Assembly: GCA_011009095.1 (NCBI GenBank)
Contig: VTPC01000634.1
Location: 124,001-188,000 of the forward strand
DNA: 64,000 nt
Source of the DNA: Ignelater luminosus
Lineage: Eukaryota > Arthropoda > Insecta > Coleoptera > Elateridae
Direction: 5' to 3'
In this document: piece after piece, positions 50,401 through 63,955 of the stretch
Numbering within the stretch: the stretch's first letter is position 1
Layout: each line of letters starts with the position of its first letter
Made by a program: the position numbers and the translations under genes
Notes under the pieces: model-generated
The model's input: the letters and a program-made list of their open reading frames with translations, nothing else
Told to the model about the DNA's origin: nothing
The model's database searches: none

Positions 50401-53400
50401 ACGGATAGAGTTACAAAGACGCGTGCCAACACGTTCTTTTCCAAAAACACCAATTATCTTATAGTCAATAACTTGAGTGAATTTTCCATTTTTTGAGAAT
50501 ATCACAAAGATTGTAAGTAATAAATGTTCCTGTTCGGTGCAGCAAGTATGATTCTTTTTTGTTACAAAAAGTTTTGCTTTGAATCCCTCTTCTTTCAGAG
50601 TCGAGTTAAATGATGACACGGACTAAATGTTGGATGGAACCGTGTCGATGCCCTTTAAGTTAACTTACTTGAGCTTTTTTTTGCCTTTGTTTTTTAGAAA
50701 TGCAGTCTACCACCCATATCAGTGAGCCCCAAGGTAGTTGCTTCACTGGCACCGTATATTTACTGCACATTGAACAATATTTTTATTGTAAATAACTAAT
50801 TGGGAAATTTTTTCACAAAATAGTCCAAAGTTAGTTTGTTTCAGAAGATATCTTACCCAATCTTCCCTTGATGTAAGCACTCCTTTTGAATTTGTTTTAC
50901 AACACTTAGTGCAGTTTTTAATAGAAACGTTAACTACAGACTTGGTATTTTTGATTATCATTGATATTCAATCACCAGAAAAAAAAACAAAAAAAATTAG
51001 TTGACGTGATCGATGTTAGGTTCTATAGTTTGCTAAGTGATTTTTATTGTTTATTCAAACTTGGTTTGCTCAGTCCTGAGGGTTCATATTTTCACAAAGC
51101 CAAATAAGACAGATCAAAGCAAACTAACTAATATGTAGGGATAATTCGTGGAGAGGTATGGATTTAAGTTCAAGATATTTACAGTGCAAATCACTGGGTT
51201 CAATCCCGTTTATCTTATAATCTGGAAATTGATTCCTAATGTATATCAAGAAATGAATTAAACAGTTTAAAGATGTTACATTTTGCGTCAACGTAAGACC
51301 TTATAGCAGTCGCCAACTTAGTGAATATTCCAAAATGTATTATAGAAAATATAAAAAACGTTAGTTAAAAATAGTTTCCTAACTTAGCTCTTTATAATAG
51401 AAAATTTAGGAAAAAGATTTTATAAAATAATTTAAGATTTAAGAAAATCATGTTGGTCAAACGCGAAATCACAAATCGTAACGAACTACTTTTCAAATTA
51501 CCCCTGTATCTACAAATATTGTTTAAATTTTCAGTTTAACATTTCTATTCCAGAATAGATAAATAAGGAAACAAATGGTACTGCCAATCAATAAATTTTA
51601 TGATTATACGCGATTATTAATTAACGATACGCGAAGTTTTATGTACTAATTCCAAAACTATTGGTTTACAAACCAAAATAGCAACAAATTCGTAGAGTAA
51701 CGTAAGTTTAAAAAAAAGGGTCGTATACTTTTTAATGTACGACTTAATATAAATTTAATGCAACATGAAAAGGCATAAAAACTAAATTATCTAGATTTTT
51801 ACTTTTATGTATACCCAATTAAAATATCAAAAAAGTAAAAACGAATACGTATACCTGTTATTATTTTCATAAATATTAATGAACAGTAAATTATATTTCT
51901 AAAAATATTCTATAGTATATGCTAACACAATAATAATTCAAATGCACTTTAATTTGTAGTCAAGGTTTAGATGTACAAGGTTTATCTTTAAATGACAATT
52001 TTGTAAATTAAATGGACATTTAAAAGTACCCACGCGTTGGCATTGTTTTTTATATAAAAATTAAATGCGCGTACGAGCTACGATCGAACACTCATTACCC
52101 TAATTTATATTTGTGTACTACTCTATAAAACCAAAGCTGGAGGTCTGTCACAAATGTTACAAAAATAAAAAGCTTTAAAAGAGGAAGAAAAAGTGGATGC
52201 TCGATAAAATCGCAGAACTAATAATACACTTCTTAAAAATACAAAAACAAAACGCTCTATACTTTGTTCCGCAACCGTTCCCGTTGTCATGTATTACTCT
52301 CAATATATTCTTATCAAGCTACACACAATGTTAGTGTAGTCCATTTCGAGTTTTCAAAGCCGCTAAGAAAATACATAATACTATAATAATATAAAATGCT
52401 TCTGCACCAACTTCATAATTACAAAATTATGTGAATTTCCGCATTACAGCAAAACTCTCAAAAGGATATTAAAATTAACCATACATTAGAAAACAGCTCA
52501 ACACAATTAGCCACCTCATGAAACTCGAGCGAATTTAAATGAGGTAATGAAAGAAACAAATATTTAAACAAGTTAAACAACAGCTTATAAAATGTGTAAA
52601 AAATTTATTTAATTCGAAGATGGGATTATGCACTTTTATCTTCATTAACCGATTTTTTTCCTTTTTATCTTGTGTAAACACTAAATCAAGTTCAGACATC
52701 TTCCATAATTAATTTGTTTATAAAGAAAGAAAACAGGTTTTAATTTCCAATGTAAATGTTTATTAGCTGTGCGAAAAAAAGTTACATGTCACATGTCTCT
52801 AAGTAATATACTTTACTGAAGGATGTTATTATTTACAAAAAAAGAATGTGGAAACTGACAAAATAAAAAAACTAAAAAAGATACATTGTTCCGCTACACA
52901 CTACATAATTAAATGTAAATAAAAAAGTATTCTTCCTCTCAATATTAGAATTCTTTCAAGGTATCTATATCTGATATTGAAATTATAATATTCTAGTGGT
53001 CAGGAAATGTATAAACATAATACCAACCGAAAAGTTTATCATTTTATCATTTTTATCAACAAGGAAAAAATAAACAAGCTATATTTGAATATTGTAATCA
53101 CCAGCATGAATTATAGCATGCACGTTAGAGCAGAATTAAATTTCACAAAGCAATATAACAGTGTGACATTCCTTGGAAAATAAAAATAAAGGTAACTAAT
53201 CAGCTACGACAAACGTTCCATTTCGATTTTAAACGTTACAAAGAAAACACTGTTGAAAAGGTTATTCCGAGATACGAATACACGACTATAATATCGTATT
53301 CACATAAAAGAAAATCTGGTACATAACAAACTGTAGAGCTGCACAAAATACAATTTATTTTTAAATTCGACTTTTACTAACATAAGAGGAAAATATTAAT

Positions 53401-56400
53401 TTGAATAAAAGGATGCTGCTATATTAATTTGAGAAGAAAAACCCTTTTTACGTAATCGTTGCAATATAATCATTACCATAACAAAGTACGTACTAATTAT
53501 AAAAACAAAAAATAATAAAACTCATTAAAAGGCAAGACAAACTTTTAAAATTTAACATAAAAATGTATCTAGGAAATGAGATATCTCCCTGGGGAAGGGA
53601 TTAACATAGAAAGCAATAGGGGTTGAAGTAAGGGCGGCTTTTGTACATTTTTCCATTCAAATATACAACTTGTTTCTGTGGAAAATAAATGCGAGGTACT
53701 ATCAAATGATATTCGAAAATCCCATACGAGCTACTATTTCAAGTTAAAATTATATCAACTACATGTAAATTTAATCTTTTATCTATTAAAATACAACATT
53801 AACATTTATTTTGATTTTGATTTTTCAATCATCGAAGTTAAAAAATTTAAATTAATACTAATCGGTGATGTTTAAAAAACACGAAAGGAAAATAAAAGGA
53901 TAAAACACAATTTGCAAAGTCACTATGATCTTGAAAATAAATCAATGTAACCAGAGGTTTCTAAACTGTATCTCTTTCGATGTGGTAGTTTGAATTCAAA
54001 AATCATTTAATTTAACTAAAGGTTATCCATTTTATATTATATAACATTGCAAGAGCAAATTTCATTATAAATTATTTGTGGAAATGCAGAAAATTGCATC
54101 TGAAATTGCAAACTTTATTACCGCTCATGCAAATAAATGAAATAGTAACAAAAACAAAACATTTTCAAGCTATTCGTGTATATTTCAAATAAAGTAAATC
54201 CACGGATAATAAAATTAATTGAGAAATAAAGTACATAGAAAGATCATCAAGACTTTTAAAAATTACTGTAAAAAAACTTGATTATCTAGATCAAAGAAAA
54301 GTACGAGTAGTTCAGATAACGAAACAAGATAACGAAATTTCTAGTGGAACAGGTTAAATAAATTGAATGACATTTTTTTTATTTTATTTTAAGTTCTTAT
54401 CTTTCATTGCATTAGATTTAGTCAAAATATCAATACAACGATAAGATTTCAAACTAACATTCAACATTTTTTTATAGATTTTAGAATTTTAAAATATTGA
54501 TAAGGAAGAACAAAACAACTGATTAGTTTACTGAATTCATACCATTTAAAAACATGACGATAATAAAACAGTTGTTTGATCATTAAACTTTTGAGGCGTG
54601 TTTAAGTTAACGAGAAAATAATTCTAATTTTGAATGTTTCGTTGCAATTTTGGTTTTAAATCTAACTGTAAACATACACTCTGTCAGGTCCAAAACGCAT
54701 TGGCTCTTTAATTTAATTTTTTCGATTATAAATTTTGCTTCAATCCTTTAATTTTAATTAAAATTATTTGATTCCTAACAGAAATGTTATTAAAATTCTT
54801 ATTACTACATATTTTGGCTTTAGTTTATTCTTTTCATTGTCACTAGATTTATTTGTAACTTTAAATTGCTGATTTTGATATTTTAATGAAAACTTAGAAT
54901 TATTTTAAATCTTTTAGAAATTAAATAATTTTAACTAAAATGTTAAAACAAAAAGAAGAAACCCAGCATCTCTGATTTAAAAAATTGTATCCAGAAAGAA
55001 TAATTGTAAATCACTGTAAATCCAAAGTTACATACATTTAATATGAAATACTTAGATTCGTCTTCTATGGAACTGTAATCAATTATTATAATTTGTAACA
55101 ATTAACAGGAAAAATAAAAGAATCAGTTATAACATACTATAGAGGGTGGATTACAATGGAGCTACGAAAAAAGAAACAAAACGAGTTTTTTCTATTGTGG
55201 AATTTGTTATATAGTGCAACCGGAATTTGAAGATACATATGAAGTATTGTTACGTTTAAATTACACCCACATGATTATCCTAAGTGGTTTGGTTACTTCG
55301 CAATAATTTCATTATTACAATATTCTTTATAAGATTTCAATTGTTTGTAAACATTTTAATTTTACATTGTGCATAAAAAAGCATGTAGTTTAGTGTTACC
55401 ATTAATTATTACAGATCATGTAGGAGTATGACAGACGAGTGCTTTCATACTACCCACATACCTAAGTACATGAAGTTTTTTTCTTTGTATCCACACTTAA
55501 CGTTACATAAATAGTATACGTAACTGAAATAATTTGAATGTGGTTTCTATATTGATACTTTACATTTATTAATGAACAATGAAATAAATTAGTTTTTATC
55601 AAAGTTAATATTACAATTCACCGGGGAATTGTTTTTGTTCTTATTAGTACCTTTTATAAGTAGAATAACTCGTCTTACAATTGATCTTTTTGTTTCTATA
55701 GATTTTATAACAGTTTTTAATTAAACAATCAAATACCTCGGGATACATTAATTAGTTTTATAACAAACTACATCAGACAAGTTCTTATGGATATAAAAAA
55801 TTTATATGGCTGATCAATATTAATTGTTTTAATAAGAAAGTAATAAAAAGTATTATTATAGTAGTTATTAAGTTTTCTAAAGTACATACTACATACATAG
55901 ATATATGATTAGTCCTCCCCAATTATTTATGCGGACATGTTTACATGGAAAACAATAATTTTCCAAATTAAATCGAACAATCAAATAAATAAACTATAAA
56001 CTAGCAACAAAAGCCGACTAATAAAAAAGAAATCGTTACCTTTCAGTGAAGCATAAAATTTCTATTATTATTGCGTTGCTATTGATTGGACTTAATCAGG
56101 TACATGCGTTTTTTCCTCTACAGTAATCCGTACAATATTTACATTATTCAATACAAACTGAATCTCATTAAAAAGAAAACCATGAATCGTTAAAAAAATC
56201 AACTCATTTTATTAATTAAACACTAATAATTCCCGCCTAGTTATTTGTTTTTTCTTTCCCCTTCCACGTTTTTTTTTTCGTATTTAACTATATAAATACT
56301 GCCATAATTAATGAACCTGCTAAGGTATTAATAAGTTAACATAACCTGTCTCGTTTAGTTGAAGTTGTTGTTCTGAAAGCTCGATAAGGTTAAAGAGCGA

Positions 56401-57690
56401 ACACAAAGAAGAGAAATGGAATAAAACGTCCCTTTCTATAAGCTATTGAGTTTCAGATTCTAATACAGTTGACCAGAGGGTTACTCCGTTTGAATGAAAT
56501 ATTCAATTACGGAATTAACTTTTAAAGATCGCCATTGTAAACTGGATGCTGTTTGCTTGTGATTATTTAACCGAGAACCCGAATGCCAACAACGACGAAT
56601 ACTTGATTTGTTCTATATAAAAAGCATTTTTGTAGCTCTTGCTCTCTTGCACTTTTATTTTTATTGACTTTTGTGTTATTATGTCTACTACTACGTGAAG
56701 TTTTGTTGTGTTTATGATATCATTCTACATTCTACGAATGAAATTCATAAAGGAAACACCGGATGGAGTTGTTATATGAGAAACCTTTTATGTGCCCACT
56801 CTTTTCTATTTGTTCGTTAAAGTAATATCTCAGTCTCAGTTATAAAGTTATCGGAAATAATTCTAATCAAATTAGCGCTAAACACTTTTGCTGTTTTCTA
56901 GACTCTTACTACATAAGATAATTAAAATTATTATTGTAATAGGAAGTTTATCTAATAATAATAATTTATTGTGATACAGGGGAATGTTTAAATTTTCTTT
57001 CTTATTTTTAGGAAAACGTGATCTTTATAAAAAAGAAGCCTGATGCAGTTTAACCAATCGATTTCCTGTATGTAAGTATCTAGTACCTTTATAGTTAATA
57101 ATACTTTGAATAATGCCTAATAAAATTTTATTTTTGTTTTCCAATTACGACAGATGTATTGGAAACAGAATAAAATAAACAAAACGACTAGTCTAGAATG
57201 TACAAGTGACATAATTACATAATATTCACGATTCACGAATTCACAACGAATGTTGAGTTATCCTAAGCACGAGGCTGAACATTATTTCTCAATTAGATGT
57301 AAATTATGTTTAGGAGCTTTAAATTACTAAATCATTATTCTTTTTTCCTCTCAGAGCTCCTAATACTTAAAACAATAATTTCTATTTAAAACTTACAATT
57401 GGAAAATATCTTCTAATAGTGCTGTCCATGTTTCGATTCCAAAGAACGGTCATTAGTGCATTGCAATCCAGAGTTCCAGTTACTACTACCAATAAAAATA
57501 ACCTGAGTATAAATAACGAAAGATATTAAGAGTTGTGGTTTCTAGAAATTAGCTGTGGTACGCAAGATCCTAAGTTTATAACAAAAATTATTTGAACTTG
57601 GCTATTGGTCCCTCCCAATCAAAAAATGTAACTAGCGCTCCAAAATCTTCGAATCAACTCCCGGCCATGGAAATGAAAACGTAGGTATAG
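50401..57690. other. Very A+T-rich stretch without recognised gene
   Basis: Minus-strand frames at 50383-50619 and 50743-50961, the latter with closely spaced Cys residues (KNCTKCCKTNSKG), are the only points of note up to 51 kb and match no family I know. From 51 to 57.6 kb frames are very short, poly-A and poly-T runs are common, and I saw no RNA gene, long inverted repeat or protein motif. Confidence 0.45.
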
Positions 57691-57693
57691 CCT

Positions 57694-57960
57694 GTTTTTC
57701 TATTGTAGAATTCGGAGTAGGCTTTGATTCTACCAAATTTTTACACTGAGAAAGATACAGCAAATTCAGATTTTTTAACCTGAAAGTCGAAAATCACTAC
57801 AAATATTGACAGAGGCAGTTCATGTTTATTCAAAACAATGACCCAAACGACAGACTTTTAACCTACAAATATGTATTTAGTAACTTTTAGTGCAACTTCA
57901 AAGTACACTGTTACTAAAATATCATGTCAAGGCCTACTCTGAATTCTATAATATAAAAAC
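57694..57960. mobile_element. MITE candidate with 34-bp inverted ends
   Basis: The left arm at 57694-57727 (gtttttctattgtagaattc, then ggagtaggctttga) and the reverse complement of the right arm at 57927-57960 (gtttttatattatagaattc, then agagtaggccttga) agree at 30 of 34 positions. The 199-bp interior is A+T-rich without coding capacity. Outside the arms the flanks do not show an obvious duplication, so the exact ends and superfamily remain open. The aligned part includes a shared EcoRI-like gaattc core. Confidence 0.6.
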
Positions 57961-59084
57961 CTACTACAGTAGAGCATATCAAATGAGCGGCAACTGTCAT
58001 TGATAAAATTAAAGTTAAATTCTGATTGGTCGAATTGCATGTTGACTCTCAAGATGCTGATTTACAAATAATAAATGTCATTTGACAATGACATTAGTTT
58101 TCAGATTTCTAATATAAAATGTAAGATAATGACGACACTTCATACGTCAACAACCTAACCTTAAAACAGAAAATCTTACTAAAAATCCTGTGTAAACTCA
58201 ACTTTGATCGATTCGTTTTTATTACTATCAACTTTGCGTGAATGGATAATAGCTACCAAGTAATAGCGTGTTAGACGTAGCCACATTTTAAAAAGCCCCG
58301 CGTGTTAAATAAGTTGATTCTTCAAAAACGGATGATAATAGCTTTTTTGAAATTTTAATGATAGTATTAGTTCACATATTCCACGATAATCTTTATTCTT
58401 TTCAAGAAGAACGTTAATATGCAGATATTTAAGATTTTTTGGGCATTTTTACCTGGCAGAAATTTTTAATTGAGACCACCATAACTCAAAAATGAAGCCC
58501 CGGAGGATATTTTGTCATACTGTAGTTCTTGCGTAGATTTCATCGAAGAATCTGTGCCCTTATTATGTGCTATTTGCGGGACACACTCGATTATTATTTT
58601 ATAACTGTAATTTTTAAAAAAGGTCAGTATGTCGACCTTTTTATACGACACGCTGTATAGTTGAAGAACTAATATTTTTCATGCTACAATTTTTTATATT
58701 TCTACAAACTACCACATTATCTTCCCTCTATAAATCGTAGAACCTAGTTGGGTATCAATCTACATTCTATGGACTTCACTTACCCCTTCCTTGATATAAT
58801 ATGCAAGTTGAGAATTTGTTACGCATTTGTCAAACCTAAAATGGTATTCTATTAGTAATAAATTACTAAACCGCATGAGTTTATACTTTGGGGTCACACC
58901 CACACAGCTGCAACAAGCAGGAACAAAAGAAAACAAACTCCAAATCTTAGAAATATAATATGTAGAAACGTTAGTCGTAAGTGCGGTGTGTGTCGAACGC
59001 AAGAGGCCTCACCCGAAAGCGTTGTGTAAAAGTTGCCTTTCTGTGTTTTTGTGGGCGACCATTTTAATTCATAACCAATATGAT
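57961..59084. other. Noncoding stretch with hairpins
   Basis: At 58074-58095 aatgtcatttgacaatgacatt forms a near-palindrome. At 58617-58642 aaaaaggtc and gaccttttt pair perfectly around an 8-base loop. Immediately after, tatacgacacgctg ends at 58655 next to TA, resembling a Tc1/mariner right terminus; a weak partner (tagcgtgttagac) lies near 58264. The 61- and 80-codon minus-strand frames here are not recognised. Confidence 0.4.
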
Positions 59085-59760
59085 AGATGGATTTATGCTA
59101 CTTTGGTTTAATCAGTATTCTGCTTGTTATTATTGTTATTGATGCATTGGTATCGTGTCTATCCACAATGAGTGGAGGGCACTCGTTGCTTAAAGGGTTG
59201 TTACTTAATGTAGTACAACCGCTAAATAACCGCAATGTGCTTGGGGATGCACGGTTCGGCGTGGCCGTGTAGTCTCTCTCAACCTTCAGGACAGTGAGTC
59301 CTACCAGTGGTCCGGGCTGATATCGCCGGGCAGCGTCCTGTGGCGCTCGAACCCCTGCAGGTCCCTGCACGTCGATCCTACGGAGTGCTATGCCGGTGGT
59401 GGTTCCACCTGGTCTTCCGACATTCCGTTGGATGGCATCACAGCGCGATAAGCGCTTATTACAGGTCACCATGATCCCAGCGGTGCACTGAAGATAACAG
59501 CCAACAAACACCAGGATACGATCTTCTAGACGCGACGAGGGACCCTGCTGGCAAACCCTTCTTGCTCCTGTAAATCTTCAGTGACGCGTTTACTTGGTAA
59601 GAATCTAATAAAGCATGAAAACCTTTTTTTTGTAAAGGGGAAATTTCTGTATATACCCCATTCCCTCCACTTCAATGGCAACTCAATGAGGCGTGAAGTC
59701 GACCGACCCCGGAGTAGAGCAAGCATCCACACGACTTAAAAGGGCCTGGTTAAGTCAAGT
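59085..59760. other. G+C-rich island, probable repeat of unknown type
   Basis: Composition changes abruptly from the A+T-rich background to balanced or G+C-rich sequence (ggtccgggctgatatcgccg, ccctgcaggtccctgcacgt, cacagcgcgataagcgctta). Because of this a 137-codon frame stays open on the minus strand at 59098-59511 and a 61-codon frame on the plus strand at 59087-59272; the plus strand is also open over about 60 codons from 59275. None shows a domain I recognise. Internal words such as ctgcaggtccctgcacg could fold locally. The most economical reading is a fragment of a retroelement untranslated region or another interspersed repeat. A host exon or noncoding RNA is possible. Confidence 0.45.
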
Positions 59761-62700
59761 CTAATTTATGGCTACGCATGTTATACTTTACCTTATTAAT
59801 GTGGTTTTCGTGGAAAGTTTAAATAAACACAAGCTTTTAAAATTATTTTTAAAAAAATCTGTTTAGTTCTTTCGTCTACAATTCATAAAAACCATTACCA
59901 TATAAATGGAAATTTTAGAATGAATCCAATCGTGTTTAATACACACGCAGATAATAAGAAGAGCGAGTATACTTGTCCAAAACAACTACCTTGAAACACT
60001 CCCATATTATGTTATCTTTTATTTGTTCGAATTTCAGGTCTTAATGAGATAATAAATTCAATTCGAATGTGATAAATTTCTCAATTTTCATATTATTGCC
60101 ATTCAGTACATTTAAATTGTCCAAGTGAGTTGCATAAATGTTTGAATGAATCAAACAAGATGAATTACTTTAAATCGTTTAAACGTATTATATTATAAAT
60201 GCGTGTCATATGTTGCAGCAATGAATACAATAATTCTTACTTTCAAATAATGTTGAATAATATTTGAGAAAGTAAACCACAATTTTAATTAATTTTAAAA
60301 ATCAACAAATCATATCTGATTGTCATTCTTTACTGGTTGATGTGAACTCATCTTCTATTATGTTATTAAGTGCAGCCTTCGTTTTATTTTCAAATAAAAA
60401 AAAAAGAAAACAAAAACCGTTATACAGTTATATTATAATATATTTACTGACTATTACGTTCTAAAAATTGTTTTGACAGTTACCACTGCACAAGGCACAC
60501 AACAAGAGAAAGTTGAAGTTTACAAATATTTAAACGGTACGAAGGTGTAAACTAAAAAATCATAACGTACTACATGGTATCTCTAAAAAAAGCTCCTCAA
60601 ATGATTTTTAATATTGCAAATTCAAATCGAATAATTGAATTAATCACTTATTATTATTACTACTACATTAATTTTTCTAAGTTACGAAACAATGAGGGCA
60701 ATAAAATCAAATACAATTACGAATTCCACTCTTGGAAATAACAGAAAATTAATTCAAAAGATAAATTTTATCAGTTCCTTAAAATATGAAAGCGATAAAA
60801 TGAGAATTTTGTTAATTCTGAAAACGTTTACCTTTGGTAACGAAAAATTAAAGTTAAGCTGATTGTGATTACTAATTAGTGGTGGTACACACATATTAAG
60901 ACGTGTGTTTTTAAAGAAAATTAAGTTTTCAAATAAATTTTTACATTTGTTTCTTGTTTAGCACATTATAAATCTTCTGATTAACAGATTACCCGTCAGG
61001 GCTATGTCAGCAATACACTTGAACTTTCTAATTGCTCATAATTTTAAATTCCCGTTTCAATTATATTAACAAAAAAATTGTCAAGTAAATCTTAATAACT
61101 AAGAAAAATCCTTTAAACCGACCAAACTATAAATAATGTAATTAAATTTTATTTCTTTTCATAAAAATTAATAAGCAAAATTAATCTTTTTAAAATGTTT
61201 GTATCCCACTTTTTAATTTTTAATTTTGATATATTAATTAGTTTTGTTACCTCTTTCTATATTTATTTATAATAACGATTAAAAAATTAATCTAGTGCAG
61301 GTCACGATGCGTGAAAAGTCCAATTTATTAATTTACAATAAAAAGTATTTATGAGTTGCTTTAAACGTAATGTAGATAGATAACAGTAATTAACTGACCA
61401 GGTTGCACGTAATAATTTCTCGCATAAAAGTGAAATGAGCTTCAAGCATGACTGCAAACGATGTGACTAAACGTTCGAATACATTAACATTCTTGGGAAT
61501 GATTTAAAAAACGATTTTATAAGAGATGTAATTGTTGATGTTATGAAATATATTTTTGCGTCATTGAATTAATAACAATACAAATTTTATAAAAAAAGGT
61601 ATAACAAAACGTACCTATTATTCTATTATGCTATTTTATTTTACGGAATTTAAAATGTAAGGCGTGGAGAAATAATCTAGTTCTACTAATACAATAATTA
61701 TAATTAAATTATCTGATACTAAAATAGGCAGAAAAATGTCAAACTGGTACAGAGGATATAAACATTATATTTTGTATATTTATTTAATTTTCTTTTAATT
61801 AAGAGAATTATAACAATTTCATTAATAACACGAATAATTATTTTTTATTGGTTGCAAGTTGTAATATTATGCCTCACAAATATAGGTAAACAAGGTTAAC
61901 GTGTTTGTCGTGCATTAAATAGCAGCAAATTTTACAAGTTTGGGTTATTTACAGCCAATCATAATAAATAAACCCGAATGAATGATGTAATTAATACAAA
62001 TAATAATAAAAATAAATAATAAAGAACAAAAATTAACAGTATTCTGTACATTTACTTCTCCGCGTTTTTTTGCCTGAAGCAAACAGTATAGCAATTTGAA
62101 ACACTTCTCTGAATGTCTCTTCCTTACGAAAACAAACGCATTAAAATCAAATTTTACGTGTGCAAGTAAGAAGAAACAAAGAAAATTGAAAATAAATATT
62201 CCAATTAGACGCACGGGCACAGAAAATAGACCTAACTGTTATAAGTAACTGTGAAATACATAATGGAGCATTGTGTCATCTTGACCAAATAATCAAATAG
62301 AATAAATGTTAGATATTAGATAAGACAATAGATAGTTAAGGAAAAAAACGAAAATGGTTAAAGTTTTGTTTACAAGTTTCTTCATATGCAAATAATTAAC
62401 GTTCATGCTACAGAATTAAAAAACAGCAGATGTATTTCCACACTCGGTATCTGCGAGATTTTCAATCATACTATAATGAAACATTAAGTTTGTAAACAAA
62501 AATTAGACAACAGTCAATCTTTACTGTTGCACATGGAGCCGCATGTCCTACTGAACACAATTATTTAATTTATGCATTTCAGAAATCATGTACATTAATA
62601 TTATGTATACTATTAGTAGCATTTAAAAGGTGTTCCAAAGGCTTCCACACAAGGGTGGATACAAAGGATGTTAATGGGGGTACTCTCTCAAGATTCTTTA

Positions 62701-63575
62701 AATTGTTTTTAAAAATGCAAACATTAGACTTGCTTTACTCAATTTGCCTTAAAGCTTTTCTTACAAAACATTATTCTTATTATTTGTTAGTTTTATGAAA
62801 GTACAAACTTCAAAGTAATGTAAAAGACTCTCGGGATGAAAAACAGCATTTGTCAAAAATATTACATTTCTAAAAACGAGGACATTTTATGATTGCAGCA
62901 GCAAACCCTAACACGCCCTATTGTAAAATAATTTCAGAACTGCTTTTGACGGAACAGAAAGAGGTGGTAAACATTTAAAATTTTTGAAGCCCTCGATCTC
63001 TTGATACTTTCCAGATGTGCCGTCCGTTTTAACTGCAGATGACATTTTTGAAATTTATTATACCTAATATAATAAAAAAGTATAAACCTTTTAAGCAAAG
63101 AAACTTACAAAATTTATAAATACTTATTCCGTATGCTTTTTAAGAAAACGTTGTTTTTGTAAGGAACTATTATCTGTATATATTTTTATCGAGGTCATAA
63201 CTAGGATTAAATTTCGGTGGGGTGGATTTTCACAGGTGCCCATTTGGGGGTCCCCTCCAACTCATAAAACAGACAACGCAACAAACAATACAAACAACGA
63301 TTAATTAGAATTTTGATCTTGATTCTAATGAATAGATCTAATAAAAAAGTCTAAATCCGCCCTTGCGTTCCGCACAACTGTATGTTTATTGGATAATACT
63401 ACTTCGACTTCATTGATAACAGCTTCCTTTATAAAACCAGCCGAAATTATGACAAACTCCAGTTTGTTTGCTTCCACCACAAGGTTTATCCTTAGACGAC
63501 TAAATAGTAGCTAAAAAATTTCCTGTTGCTTCTATCTTCTCATTACTCTGCAAAACTATTTAGAAAGTAGATTTC
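59761..63575. other. A+T-rich stretch without recognised gene
   Basis: A 91-codon minus-strand frame at 61945-62220 is Phe/Cys-rich with no domain. Around 63180-63270 sequence is G-rich on the plus strand (ggtggggtggattttc, tttgggggtcccctcc), and ctaaatccgccct at 63351-63363 repeats the motif of 3840-3852. Nothing else was noticed. Confidence 0.45.
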
Positions 63576-63955
63576 TTTAAAACCTTCAGTATGGTGTTTG
63601 GGAATTTTATACTCTCTAAAGAATATACTAATTCAATACATTCCTTTGGTGAACACAACATATTCTCCCAAAGAAGTGTTCAGCAAGGTCCTATTTTATT
63701 TTTCTTAGCGTTACTTCCCCTTGCCAGATCGCTTAGTTCTAAATATTGGCTATTTAGATGTGATACCTTAGCAGGTAAACCTAATACCGTCCAAGATCTT
63801 CAAGAAATTATAGATCTTAGCTCAGACTTCAGTCTTCATCTTAACATTAAAAGTGCGAGATTTCGGTTCTTACATAGGCTGACAAAATACACTCCTCATT
63901 ATTATCGCAACTGACTGCTCTAGCTCCAGATATACCGGTAACAAAGTTTAGGAAT
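63576..63955 (+). pseudogene. Reverse transcriptase fragment of the type with a YLDDG active site, inactivated
   Basis: A 107-codon open frame at 63591-63914 carries FGNFILS, SVQQGPILFFLALLPLARSL and SSKYWLFRCDTLAGKPNTVQ, then DLQEIIDLSSDFSLHLN. In the related RT family I recall, these read SxxGVQQGDPLGPLLF, then WYLDDGTLGG, then a conserved helix ending LGLxLNxxKCE. Here the GD after VQQG (63678-63689) is lost and YLDDG has become LFRCD (about 63750-63764), so catalysis is impossible. After 63896 a shifted frame continues with LLSQLTALAPDIPVTKF to about 63950. The element may extend beyond the window end. It is a different lineage from the other RTs here; the clade is not named with confidence. 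Confidence 0.65.

Noticed and set aside
50743..50961. Cys-rich minus-strand frame as a piggyBac or zinc-finger C terminus
   Set aside because: The Cys spacing does not match a pattern I know and no adjoining transposase motif could be read.
59098..59511. 137-codon minus-strand frame
   Set aside because: No domain recognised, and long frames exist on both strands of the same G+C-rich island, so openness is not evidence of coding.
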